From the NCBI GenBank assembly GCA_030248225.1, contig JASANE010001776.1, forward strand, positions 1-64,000: a DNA stretch of 64,000 nucleotides, in the 5' to 3' direction. The position numbers and the translations under genes are program-made. Below are positions 1-11,847 of this stretch, in pieces. The notes under the pieces were generated by a model. It was not told where the DNA came from and did no database searches. It was given only the letters and a program-made list of their open reading frames with translations. Positions within the stretch are counted from its first letter, which is position 1, and each line of letters opens with the position of its first letter. This stretch comes from Trileptium ribeirensis. Lineage: Eukaryota > Nematoda > Enoplea > Enoplida > Thoracostomopsidae.

Positions 1-3000
1 ATTACGAAACTCAAATTTATAGGTTTAACTGGAAGGGAAACTTCGCAATATTGACGGCCATATTTTAAACTAAAGGGGGTTGTTTGTAACAGCCCGAGTT
101 TTTATACCAAAATCTAAATAGTCGAAACCAGGCCATAAATGCCTCAAAATTTAACGGAAAACGGGCAATCGGATACCGGTAGAGCGTGATCCAAGGATTT
201 ATTGGTGTATTGATAATCGTTGAATAAAATAAAATATTGTACCGTATTCTGTAAATGTGTTATCATGCTCCACCAGCCCGAGGTGCGCGGGGTGATTTCG
301 CACCTAAGATTGGATCAAAATTTCGTTGTGGAGGTGTCCGATCGATCCCAGGACTGTTGTTGCATTGTGGAGAAAATATTGTTATACTATTGTGTTATTG
401 TTTCGTAGTGGAATGTGGTACGGATGCGTACTCGAGTCGGACGGGCACAAAGGGAGAGAGTTCGCGCTTCATCACGATCAGACTTAACAAGTTTGCAAAT
501 TAGGTGCCCCAGGGTCGGTTCCGGTGCGCATCCTTGAACAATAGCTATATATATATGTATGTGCTTGTCAGTTGATGAAATAATCTACATGCTTTGTGCT
601 TGCGTCCGGGTGTCAGGATGGGACGGAGTGTCGTACAGGGTCTCCTGCGACAAAAAGGTAATTTGAGTTTGTTTTACAATGGTCCGGGACTCGCAAGTTT
701 ATCCTGGCACGCCGGCGGAAGCTGATACGTATTTTGCGCGGTACGGGCTAAATGGAATGCATAAAGCACGGGATAAACTTTACTTAACGTGAACAGAATC
801 TCATTTTAAAGGGGGTATAAGGATTTTGAAATTTTAGGGGTTATTATAGATTTCAAACAAAAAGGGGGACATTAAACTATAATCAGGACTCTATAGGGCT
901 TCAAAATTTCTCGTTCGGGCCAACCTAACCCCAACCCGTAAGTACTTAGGGACTCACAATCCAGCGTTTAAACTCTTCAAGTTTCGGGCCCTAAATCACC
1001 TCATCCTAAACCAAAACTTCCCGATTTTTCGAACCCTATACCTCAATTGGGTCTCATACTAACTATTTTGTTGAAAACCGGGGCCACCCGCCCCAACGGA
1101 AGTCCACGGGATCCCTATAACTTAGTCGGGACCCAAATTTTTCCTATCGTGCACGCATTTAACTACCTTTAACAGGCCACCTAAGGGAACTACATTGAAA
1201 TTGGTTTTCTTACCAGTATGCGACCAGCCAGGGCATGGATATGATCCCGCCCCCGGCCGCCTACTTCTTTCCGTTCCTGAAATATAAGCAATTAACTACA
1301 AAAAATTTAATCATTTTCAGCGCCTAAAGCGCTTTTATATGTGGGCACTGTCGAAAACCTCGCGCCGACCAGCGCGAGGTTTAGTTGTTGTTCACTAGCC
1401 CTTGGCGACACACAGCAAGCAGGCATAGATATGGGAATTCGTCGTACTGTTAGCTGTATGCAATTTGTTGTTATTGGCACGTTGGGTGTCATTGATTTCT
1501 TATATGCAAGTCGGCTCTGTTTGACATTTTACCAGCAATGTTGTAGTCTATTTGTGTACGTTTTGCTTAAAGTCTGCTTAGTTTTAAAGTTTGAAAATTT
1601 TCAAAGTTACATTAGCCCTTTAGTTTTGCGGTGTGAAGACCAGACAAAAAGGAAAAAGGGGGGTTTAAGCTAGGTATAAAAGAGACTGCCCGATTCCCCG
1701 ATCGGGAAAAGTCGAGAGTTGTAGTCTATCTTTTTGGCGGTTGTCGACATTTCAAAATTTATAGGTTTTCGCTACGCTTTGCTTTTTGTTTTAAGTTTTC
1801 GCTCATATAGACTTACCAGGGTTGGTTTCTCGCCGTACCCCCACGGTGGAGAGCCTTCCCTGGTTCTCGCTGCTGTTCGATCTTACCAAGGGCCGTCCTT
1901 GCGGGCGTTGGAGTGTCGGAAGGATGCCCCGCGCGTCCGTAAGGGCTGCACCCGTCAAAATTCGCAGAATTATCTCAAACCAATTAAAATTTCTGTTCTC
2001 GCGTATCTCGACTGGTTTCCCGCTTCCTGGACGCCTTCTTTTCGTTTACAGGTCCGAGGAGTGACCAAAATTTCGTTCTAAGACAATTGACAGTGACCAA
2101 ACGTTCTTTTCTAAGCAGTACTAGTCAAATTTACTTTAAGGCATCGGGCAGAGAGCAAAATTACCTTTCCAAGCAAGAACAATCAAATTTTTACGCTGAG
2201 GCAAGTGCTGCCGTTTTAGACGCTCCGCGGAAGGAAAATTTCTTCTAAAACTTGGTTGAGAGTGCTTCAAAGAAAAGGGGATTTTACCAAAATTTATAAG
2301 GGATAACGGGAGTAATACGGAGGACGTGGCCGTTTGCATCCGTGTGGATCACGATTTGACCCGCGTTTGTTTGAAATCGAGCTACAGCGTCGAATCCTCA
2401 TTCGTTCGCTGGTTCTTCTGCTTCTGGTTAGATGCTGATGCAAACGACTGCGGGCCCGAACGTGACCAAGCTTGGGGAGAGTCACTCGCTGAGCAGAGAA
2501 TGAAACAGAGACTGGAGCTGCCGGCGAATTAAAATATACTGAGACTGGGTGGAACGTGTGTTTTCTAACCGTGCAACTACGGGGAAAACCCAGGTCGCCA
2601 CCCTCTCCCGGAGCCCTCTGGGAGTGAGTTTGTAATTGGTCGAGCCTTTCGCGGACTGCTCCGGTCGCTGTCAAGTTTTTATGAAACTAGGGGTTTTTAC
2701 TTCCGTCTTTTCTCAGAACTCAAAATTCTTCAGAGGTCAGATTCGTGTAATTCAGTGGGTAGACAATTGTTCGATTCATTGTGAGGCACATCTGGGAACA
2801 TCCATGAAAATTAGCCTTCCTCATCAAAATTTTGTCTGGCTTTTCGTGACTCAAACTTTCAAGTGAGTAACGCTCGAGGGTAGTGCAATGGGTACTATGG
2901 GGTATCTTGCAAGGTACCCGGATTAAATGTTTGTCGTTATATACATGCTGTAAATATTCTGGCGTGCACCCCAATTGGGTGATAACTATGACGTGTGCAG

Positions 3001-3615
3001 TGTGCAAAGGAAAATGAGCCAATAGTAAATTGATTAAATGGCGTGACGTTTTTGAAGCGGTTAGGAGTTTAGTTTAAATTTCCGCCCCAGTAGAGTCTCA
3101 GAAATTATTTTCAACAGGAAATCCTCAGGACCTCTGAACCAAAGTCAGCCTTGTCTCACTCCGAGCAAGTCATCCACCCCGTGCCCCGTTGAGTCAATTC
3201 GCTAACGCAAGCTCGCCCGTTTCGTCGCTTTTAGGCCCGAGCAGGCACCCCGCATTGTACCCATGTTCTGCTCTAACCGCCTGGAACGCTCCCACTGCGA
3301 ATGCTCCCACAGTAATTGTCGTTTGCGTAACCCGCCTCCCAATAGATAGCACTAGTGATCATAGGTGAAACATTCAATGGACTGGGTCCTCGCCTCAGTG
3401 CCCTCTGCGTTGTCACAAGTAATCAAAATTTAGAGAATCTACTTCCCCTAAGACCTTTAGAATCGCCGCGTGCTTTTAGTCTAGGCTTCAGGGCCAGTTG
3501 TGCAACGCTGTAAGGTTAGAACCGGGACCACAGTGCATAGGGACGCCCCAATGGGAAATCTCGCCAACGCTATACTAGGATCAGAGAACCCCGCTTAGGG
3601 GATTAAGTGGATTAT
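1..3615. other. No recognisable gene; GC-richer unannotated stretch
   Basis: No open frame here shows a protein family, a splice pattern or codon use that I can support; the longest frames are about 115-126 codons and look like chance. Base composition is richer in GC and CpG than the intron-rich middle of the window. Runs such as 790-1150 and 2100-2300 look like worn, low-information repeat sequence. The one clear structure is the short hairpin at 1355-1382, listed separately. Confidence 0.6.
1355..1382. repeat. Perfect 11-bp hairpin
   Basis: AAACCTCGCGC (1355-1365) pairs perfectly with GCGCGAGGTTT (1372-1382) across a 6-nt loop. The stem is GC-rich and would be stable in RNA or single-stranded DNA. 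Nothing nearby indicates a transcript, so no function is claimed. It could be the tip of a decayed palindromic element. Confidence 0.6.
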
Positions 3616-3889
3616 GAGGGAAAGGCGAGTCAGCCTTATTACCTGAGAGCAGGCTTAAGGGTTGACTCTCCCTCGGGGGACCTTCATACCGCTAGATGCG
3701 TGGGCCAATATAGGGGCCAGGCCGAACACCCTGGTTAACCCGCCGGCAGCCTGCTAAGCTAAGCGGTTCCCTTAGGTCATCGCGCAGATCACCGGGGAGT
3801 CGTGGAAGCCGGGGTTGTCCGGGCACCACACGCTAAGGAAAATAGTGGTGCAGCTGGGATCCCTTAGGGCCAGAACTGGTCCTAGTACT
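3616..3889 (+). repeat. Dispersed repeat copy A (about 270 bp)
   Basis: This stretch matches 5384-5653 in the same orientation with scattered substitutions. Shared landmarks are CGAACACCCTGGT, GGCAGCCTGCTAAGCTA, CACCGGGGAGTCGTG and TTGTCCGGGCACCACAC. It is GC-rich, lacks a shared open frame, and I do not recognise it as rRNA or any known gene. The flanks of the two copies differ, so it is a dispersed repeat rather than part of one long tandem duplication. Confidence 0.75.
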
Positions 3890-5383
3890 GCTTATATTCA
3901 AGTGTGCTAAAGAGAAAACTATGAGAGAACCACGAGCCTGGAGGCAGTCGCGATCATCGACGCGGTTTTACAGCGCCAACGGTCTCCCGGGAAACGGATC
4001 TGGCGGAAGCCTGAATTTTCAGCATAGTTTCAGTCGACGGGAGTCCGGAGTTTTCCAAGCGATGGTGACACGCGGCTGGCTCCAGGCACCATGAAAATTT
4101 TGGTCAAATATTGGGCCGACTAGGAATAAAATTTTACGCCGAATAGGAATAATCCAGGACGTAGTCATTTGCATGAGGAGTCTCATTTTCACTGTCCCCT
4201 GACCCCGTCAACGGTTGACGCTCACAGTATTGAAGTTCTTACCCTATACGAAACGCCTTTGGATAAAAAGGGCCGCAATCAAGTGATGCAAATGGCCGCG
4301 GACTCGGACAGGGAAATATCAGCGAAAAGTACGAGGGAAGCGTGCACAACGGGAAAGAGGTGGAGTCGGCCGTGAACAATAGGAGGCCAAGTTGTCGGGA
4401 CCTAGTCTAGCCTGTATCCCTTTTGACCAGGTCTTTGACCGCGAGAAAGTTCGAAGAAGATCGCTGTACCCCAACGTTCAAAATAATTTAAGAGCAACTT
4501 TAGGGCGTAGGCCCTTTAGCCGTGCCTCCATGGCAGAGATTCTCGTCGGAATCACGTTCTTCTACCACTAACCTTAAATAGATGGGAAGGCAGGCAACGT
4601 CGCCCTGTTTTCAGGAGGCGCGGCCATGACTTCCTGGCCCCTTTATCATTAGTGGCTCCTCCCACTTGGTCGCAGCGCAATAAGGTGTTGGGTACGAAAC
4701 AGACTGTTAGCATAAGTGTGACAAAGTGTTCGCGGGTGGCTCCAGTCGCAATGAGAAGTGTGCAGTTGAACACAGGTGTTCGTAGGGTCAATTGCGCGCG
4801 AGCACGTCAACAACTGCAATGCGACGCATTGAAGGAAGGACAAAATTTACAAGGTTATGGATTTCGTTCTCGTTAATCAAAATGGGGGAAAAGTCATACG
4901 GTTCTTTTAACAAAGCTTTGGGAAAATAATGTGTTTTGCTCAAATCAAATTTCCGAGAAAATCATGCGTTTGTTGACCCGAATTTCGGGAAAGTGACACA
5001 AACTTTTATCATTGGAGGGATATCGTCCTGCCACCCTGTTTGAGGCCTTGTATTGGTTCGATGTATAATGTTGTGTGTGTGCTTAAGATTGTTAGAACGT
5101 TTACATTTTACTAAATCACTCATTGAAGTAAAAATTGTAACCGCGTTAATTTGATGCCTAAGCGATATGTTAATCTTGATAAACCCGTCCCGGAAATCTT
5201 AGGTCAACTTTACCGGAAAAGAGCATTATGTTGGCAGTTGGCAGCACCCCAGTGCTCTAATAATCCTGTAGACACACGAAGGCACAAACTAGCTTCACGA
5301 GAGGAGAGCCTAGTCAAGGATTCACACACGTGGTAGCACGTAGCAGGATCCTTGAAATTAAGTTTGTGGAATTTTCGACCATC
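3890..5383. other. No recognisable gene
   Basis: Between the two copies of the 270-bp repeat I see no gene. Overlapping short frames around 4550-4880 lie on both strands, typical of GC-richer noncoding sequence, and none carries a family motif. Confidence 0.55.
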
Positions 5384-5653
5384 GAGGGAAATGCGGGTAA
5401 GCCCTATTACCTGTAAGCAGCCTTAAAGGTTGACCCTCCCTCAGGGGGACGTTCGTACCACTAGATATGTGGACCAGCATAGGGGCTAGGTCGAACACCC
5501 TGGTAAACCCGTCGGCAGCCTGCTAAGCTAGGCGGTTCCGTTAAGTCAACTAGCAGTTCACCGGGGAGTCGTGCAAGCAGTGGTTGTCCGGGCACCACAC
5601 CAAAAAAATGGTGGTGCAGCTGGGATCCTTAGGGCCAGAACTGGTAGTAGTAC
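5384..5653 (+). repeat. Dispersed repeat copy B (about 270 bp)
   Basis: Second copy of the 3616-3889 repeat, same orientation. Its right edge abuts the start of homology to the inverted-repeat element at 5654. Either the element inserted at the edge of the repeat and lost its left end, or the repeat and element moved together. Copy A has no such element beside it, which favours insertion or deletion at copy B. Confidence 0.75.
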
Positions 5654-6125
5654 AATGTACCCACACAGTGCCAGGCACACTGTTGACAAAAGGGCGTCTA
5701 AAACACTTCCACGTGTTTATAATTTTTAAGGGTAGATAGCTAAGGGTATTGCCACTTTTCGACGGTGTCAAACACACTGTGTCTTCTTTGTAGTTATTTG
5801 GCGGTACGTTGCATAACCTTTTCAACACGAGTATGGTTTATATGGTTTATACATATATCGACATTTAAAAAAAAATTACACTGCACAACTGGCTAATACA
5901 CCGCATTATCTGAAGACGGTGTTCGTTACCGTTAATTCTTCACGAAATTGGTAACTAAGGGTGTGTGCTACACCGTAAACAAAAATGTAACAGCTACGGG
6001 TGTATCGTACACCCTCGAAAATTTATTTATGTTATGGGTGCGACCCTGACTGTCTGTACGGTCGCGACCACAGGGGGACAAAAGTCCCAAACAGCGGGGA
6101 CATTATTACGTGAGCGCCGCATAAG
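5654..6125 (+). mobile_element. Nonautonomous TIR element, copy 1 (left end missing)
   Basis: From about 5654 the sequence matches 9860-10340 in the same orientation and 59363-60102 in reverse. Shared blocks include TTTTTAAGGGTAG, AATGCCACTT and the right terminal repeat. The right end at 6094-6125 reads, on the reverse strand, CTTATGCGGCGCTCACGT, close to the left end of copy 2. The left terminal repeat is absent. No transposase frame is present, so it is a short nonautonomous DNA element. The superfamily is not assigned. Confidence 0.8.
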
Positions 6126-7828
6126 AATTATCATAATATGTAACTAACAATCTGCTATAATTCATTATTGAACTTCTGTTTCGGAAAAACAAATCAAGTT
6201 AATTATTTACCTTCCTATCAATTTCTTCAAGTCATTTAAAGAAATAAAAATAAGAAAATATATTTTTTAATAAAAATTTGCTTTAAAATATTTTGTTCAT
6301 AATTCATACCTGTCAATTTTATCTCGTCGCACAGACTTAGGAAATTTCGAGCAGTATCCTTTTTACATAGAAGATGTCTCCCACATGATACAAGTCAGTG
6401 TTTGTGTTGGAAAACAAAATTTTACTAGCTAATTTCCTTCACGCTTCGGTTAAGGGTGAAAATCAGATAATTCTCGGGGAGTGAAAATCTTACTATATTT
6501 CGACTCAGCTGGATTAGCTGAGTTCGACGCTGCCAATTTTAGCCATATTCTGGAATTTTTATTTTAGAATATTGTTCACTAAATATGGCAGCCAGAGGTC
6601 ATCATGGAGTTACTCGTTATACTATTATAAATCTAGATAAACTAGTCACTATTCAGGATTTGACACAACTACACGTCATTTATACGGAAATAATTGTAAC
6701 AACATTCGAATATGAATCAACCATTGAACTACTGGCTCGATGGAGAGTAAAAAGTACTAGCCGTATTTGCATTTGAAACCTGGATGAGCAGATATACTCG
6801 GAACAGCGAAACGGCTTAGTACGTAGTGATAACTGTGAGTGGCGATGCGAGCAATTGCAGACGCCAAAATTTCTTCTTTTTTAATCACAATCTACCTCTA
6901 AATAAAATACTAATTATGATATTTGGTTATATCGACAATCTTCCTCATAACTGGATACAAAAAACAAGCTCACGTAAGTCCGGAAACAACCACAGACTCG
7001 TACAACTACTGCCGTGATGTTCCCGTTGCATACAATAGAGAACGCTCATTGGCATTAATTTAGATGACGAAATTGATCAGTCTACGTTCATGCGACAAAA
7101 GTTTAATCGTGGGCTCTGTCGCCGACAGCACGGCTGGGTGGGTCCTCGGTATGATAGAACGCCAATCTGAAATTGTTTGCTTTTCGACGTACGTACGTCA
7201 TCATTCCCTTATTTGTCAACATGTCCGGCCTGGCAGCCGCTTTATTATCGATAGTTATAACGTACCTCCACGGCCTTAGAAGTATCCCCAGACCGTCTCT
7301 TTATACTCATGCTACTATTTTAAAAACAGCACTCGCCAGTTCGCCAACCCCGACTATGACACGGGATATACGCAAACTATAGATGGCGCTTGGAGCACCC
7401 TCAAAAATTTGATGTGTCAACGTCGCAGTAACCTCCAGCACTCATCGATCGAACACTGAAGCAGTTCCAGTGGCGAAGACACTTCTCCAACAATCTCCTT
7501 GTTACCACAGCCACCTACCGATGTGCCAAGTACAGTGTCTCTTTTGTATACGATATCCAAATTTTTATTGTTCCATACAATCAATAGTTATGGTCAAAAC
7601 AGTGAAAAAACCAAAACCCACAATTAAAACAATTTTACCCCTGAAATTTGGGGGCCCTTGCTAAAGCCTACAGATAGACCCGTGAAACCGACTCCATTGG
7701 AAAGAGCGGGAAATATTACCCCAGTGGGGTTAGATGATTAAAATATTAAGCGACGCTTTACGCAAAAATCTCCCAAAAAGCCTTCATATCCCTAAAAATT
7801 CCAAAATTAAACAATGTAAACAGCATAT
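6126..7828. other. No recognisable gene; one imperfect hairpin
   Basis: The first 200 bases are very AT-rich. At 6501-6524 an imperfect hairpin is formed by CTCAGCT and AGCTGAG around a short loop. Small frames at 6585-6776, 6826-7017 and 7064-7382 show no family motif or splice context. They could be fragments of a decayed element, but I cannot name it. Confidence 0.5.
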
Positions 7829-7965
7829 CGCAGGTTATAGCTGAAAAGGTGCGACCCTGATCTTGAAGAGATTGATTTTGGGGTGAGAGATGGTAGGAAG
7901 TCCAGAGACAATGGGAATATAGCTGATAAGATGGTGGGCCCTTGCCTGATTTTTCCCGCATATCC
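7829..7965 (+). mobile_element. Fragment of the 10.8-11.8 kb foldback element
   Basis: About 135 bases match the left arm at roughly 10885-11010 in the same orientation. Shared strings are AGGTTATA, TGAAAAGG, GCGACCCTGATCT, AGATGGTGGGCCCTT and CTGATTTTTCCC. Only the inner part of one arm is present, with no partner arm nearby, so this is a broken copy. Confidence 0.8.
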
Positions 7966-9830
7966 GAAGAAAGCCTAATTTTCTTTGTAATGTGGGGTAA
8001 ACTGTGGGTCCCTACACCTGGATTATAGTACTCTCAACTCAGTCATCCACTTTATGGATGAGTATAGTTTAAGTGCGTACACTTGGGTTGTTCTTTGTTC
8101 AAGTCAGTTCAGGATCGTAATAACGATGAATGTAAGAAAACAAAGATTTTCCCTTATGTGCTTGAACAGATTTGTGATTTATCAACATGTAGATGCTGTT
8201 CGCAGTCACTATTTTCCATTTAACATCTCATTTTTTCAATAGCTCATAAGGGAAAACGCGACTTCCAAACGTTTATTGCGTTTACTATTATAGACACATA
8301 GACCGGGAACAAAGCTGTCCGATTCAACGTGTCATTTAGTGAACGAGGTCAACCGTGCGAAATGAAGAAATGTGCGTGTACGAAAATTTAGTTCGTCCAT
8401 CGCAGAGTCCTTGTTTGCGTTTGTTATAATGCGAATATCAATGGCAGAATTGTGAACGCGAATGATTCAGTTCGTGATGTGGACAAAAGACCAACAATAA
8501 TGTGCGCACTTAAATTGAAGTTACGCATTAAAACCCGATGAATTTCAGGTTTCTCTTATGTATGCGGTCACTGTTTACGATGCAGGAACACGTAGGCGCT
8601 GATTGTCGTAGCTTTTACCAATAAACGTCGCAAGTCGCTGACCGCGTTCACGCAAAAAGCGCAGCTATGCAAAGTTTCTGGAGAGTATATATTATCAGTC
8701 ACACACCGTATATACAGCTTATCCGTTTGAGCATGCCATGCTGAACGTGGCCAGATATGTAAAATGAGGAAATATACACGCAGTGGGGGGGCAGTCAGGG
8801 GCGCAGTGCGCGGGTCAAAAGTGGGGGCGGGGGGAAATTAGGGAGGCCGCCTCGAAAAGTGATGGGAGCCAAATCCAGTGTGGCCCACATTTGGCAGAAC
8901 TATGAATGTGAATTTTTCACCGTTAATAATTTCACTGTTTTAATTCTTTTTTAACAATATGACTATTAAGGTGTATGTACGTAACGTTTAGTTATACATA
9001 ATACAATTTTAAAATAGTTATAAATTTGAAGGATGCTCGAAATACAATCCCCGCCATATCAACCTGCAGCGATGGTTATACCCTTCGGGAATCCCAAAAC
9101 TGTTTAATTATCGGTTCTTTAAAATTAAATTCAGGGTTTTTTAATTAAATCTTAACGGCTACACTATATCAATGCGATTTTTTCTTCACCACAAATGAAT
9201 AGGCATGTTTTCAACTTTTGCACATAAATCCGTCAACTTGCAGACGTCTATTATTTTACACACAATGTTGGTTTAGAGAAGCGAAGAGAAATGCTCAAAA
9301 CTGGTAGAATTATGTTTGTTTGACTTTAATGAAAAAAAAATAGATATTATATTCACAGGTAGATTTAAAATTGAATAAATGTTTTATAGTTTTACAAGTA
9401 TTTATTATATGTGGTGTTGTGTTGGCAGTAGTTTTTCCAAAACGTACAGCGCAAAAAATACCCATTGCTGCGTATTTTTCATTGTTACAAATGATTGTGG
9501 TAACTTTTTTATATAGTTTCATTTTGACGTAAAAATTGTGAGCAATCGCGTAAATAAACTATGAATGGTAACGTTTTAATTGTTGAGACGGCACTTTATT
9601 ACCTAATTTCTGGGCTTACCCTACTAGATAAATGGCAACCAGCAGATTTGGTAAAAAGTTTGTTCGATCCCTCTGGTTTATGGCTTAAAATTTTGTTTTA
9701 AACTGCTAAGCTACGGGCAAGTATCAGCTGATCGAGTGAAACAAAATATCATTTGGTATGCATAAGACACGCTATAAGCTCCAAACAAAAATGAAAACGC
9801 CGAACTAATAAAGTCGTAAACTTGGCGCAA
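7966..9830. other. No recognisable gene
   Basis: AT-rich sequence with isolated GC-richer patches (8790-8880 has several G runs). Frames at 8054-8242 and 9310-9522 have no family resemblance. I see no RNA gene, array or splice-bounded exon. Confidence 0.55.
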
Positions 9831-10340
9831 CTTATGCGGCGTTCACGTTATAATGTCCTCAATGTTTGGAACCTATGTACACCACATAGTGTTAGGCACA
9901 CTGTCGACAACAGGGTGTCTTAGAGATCCCCATGTTTCTTATAAATTTTTAAGGGTAGCTAACTAGGTGTAATGCCACTTCTCGACATTGTCAAGCATAC
10001 TGTGTCTTGTTGCAGTTTCATTGACAGTGTGCGGCATTATTTCGTGAACGTTCATATTGCCTAGACGCACATATCGAGAGTTTAAAAATAACTACACAGC
10101 TCAGTTGATTAATAAATCGCATTGCAGAAGGCGGTATCCGTTAGAGTTAATTCGCGTCAAATTGGTCGCTAAGGGTGTGTATGATACTCTAAAGAAAAAA
10201 TATAGTAGCTAGGAGTGAGTCGTACGTCCTCGGAATTGATTTACAGCATAGGTGTCATCCTGACTGTCTATACGGTATGGTCGTGACTAGAGGGGACGAA
10301 AGTTCCAAATAGCGGAGGCATTATAACGTCAACGAAGCAT
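9831..10340 (+). mobile_element. Nonautonomous TIR element, copy 2 (both ends)
   Basis: An element of about 510 bp bounded by inverted repeats. The left end is CTTATGCGGCGTTCACGTTA (9831-9850), continuing TAATGTCC. The right end (10315-10340) carries the complementary CATTATAACGT with a few changes. The interior matches copies 1 and 3 throughout and has no long open frame. It would need a transposase supplied elsewhere. Flanking target duplication could not be fixed because the outermost bases are diverged. Confidence 0.85.
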
Positions 10341-10815
10341 TACGTTGATTAGATTTTTATAAGAGCTTAAAATTCAAATGTTTTTTGTAAAAAATCGAGT
10401 CAGAACTTCAATCGTGCTCCAGTGGGCCATGTTTAGACGGTCTCTGACCAAGGCATGAATGATGATTTAAACAGGATTTTCATGCTAAGTATTCTTATCC
10501 AACAATACAAACCTTCATAAAACTATTTTCTAACAAACTTCTAATCGCACCATCAGGCCTGTGTGAACTGAAATTAATTTTTAATGTTTCATGTGACCGG
10601 ACCTAGATTGTCTCCACACGCTATCTAAAGAACTATGAGATCGATGTCCTGCTTTAGTTTAGTTTTCTTATTTTTTGTCGATTGTCGGATTTTATAAAAT
10701 GAAAAAAACGTTTTTACCCGTTCCAAATGTGTTTAGTTGTTAAACTGGTTTCAAGACTTTTTTCAATTTTTAAATTAAAAACGTAAAGTCAGAGTATTCA
10801 CGTAATCGCTCATGG
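10341..10815. other. Short AT-rich spacer between two mobile elements
   Basis: No gene, array or RNA gene is visible. The sequence separates TIR element copy 2 from the foldback element starting near 10816. Confidence 0.55.
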
Positions 10816-11847
10816 GTCATTTCACGAAACAATGTCATTAGTCATCGGCTACATCGGCAGAACAATAATTTAGCATCATCAGGAGGTTATACCTGAAAAG
10901 GAGCGACCCTGATCTCGAAGAGATCTCTTTTGGGGGTAAGAGATGATTGGGGTTCAGACACTATGGGGGCTATACTAAAAAGATGGTGGGCCCTTTCTCT
11001 GATTTTTCCCCCTCAGCCCAATCAGGACCGGAAATTTAATGTCGCTGTGAGATGTAGTAATAGCATGACCGACGGTCATAATGGGGTATGGTGGACCTCT
11101 GTACCCCCACACAGCAGGAGCCAGAGGCCCTCAACCCGGGTTGGCCAAATTCAGCCAAAAACACATGTACCACTGTAACCGTTCGCAGTATCGCCAGCAC
11201 CTGAAACATATGTGTGTTTTTCATTTCACTGTGGTCCTTTGATGTTTGCTAATTATTCCGAAAAAACTTGGGGTTAAGCATCGACACTGAAGCTGACGTC
11301 AAGCTTCCGAAAAATTTTTTCGTGACAAGTAGCCCCCCCGACCAAGGTCAAATCTGGCAGCTTGCATACGCTTGTAAATAACATCATAGTGCACTATCGC
11401 CAAAAATGCTATATTAAGGTAATCGTAATCAGTACAGGTGTTATTGAAAAAAAGAATATCAGCGTCTGTCCATCTGTTGTTTGATTATGAGGTCGAAGGT
11501 CATAAAGTGCCACAAATGGGGTATGCAAAATGTAGCCTTCCGACCTACCGAAAATTAAATTTAAAAAAGCCAAATTTAGCATACAGTCTTACAATAGACC
11601 GGAATTTTTTTATGTGGGACAATAGAATTTTTGGCCCTGATTGGACTGAGGGAGAAAAAATCAGAGAAGGGCCCACCATCTTTTGAGTATAGCCCCCATA
11701 GCCTCTGGACCACCAATCATCTCTTATCCCCAAAAGAGATCTCTCCGAGATCAGGGTCGCCCCTTTTCAGGTACAACCTCCTGATGATGTTAAATGATTG
11801 TTCTGCCGATGTAGCCGATGACTAATGACATGGCTTCGTGAAATGAC
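10816..11847. mobile_element. Foldback-type DNA element with about 220-bp inverted arms
   Basis: The arms are 10816-11036 and about 11626-11847. The outer ends are GTCATTTCACGAA and its complement TTCGTGAAATGAC; further inside GTAGCCGATGACTAATGACA mirrors the left arm. About 590 bp separate the arms, with only frames of about 60-82 codons and no transposase motif. A broken third arm lies at 7829-7965, so the family is dispersed. Long arms with a small noncoding core are typical of nonautonomous foldback elements. Confidence 0.85.

Noticed and set aside
2294..2674. 126-codon reverse frame rich in Arg/Ser/Pro
   Set aside because: Overlapped by a forward frame, GC-rich noncoding composition, no motif and no splice partners.
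3600..3900. Ribosomal RNA fragment
   Set aside because: GC-rich and duplicated, but none of the universally conserved rRNA core sequences that I know are present.
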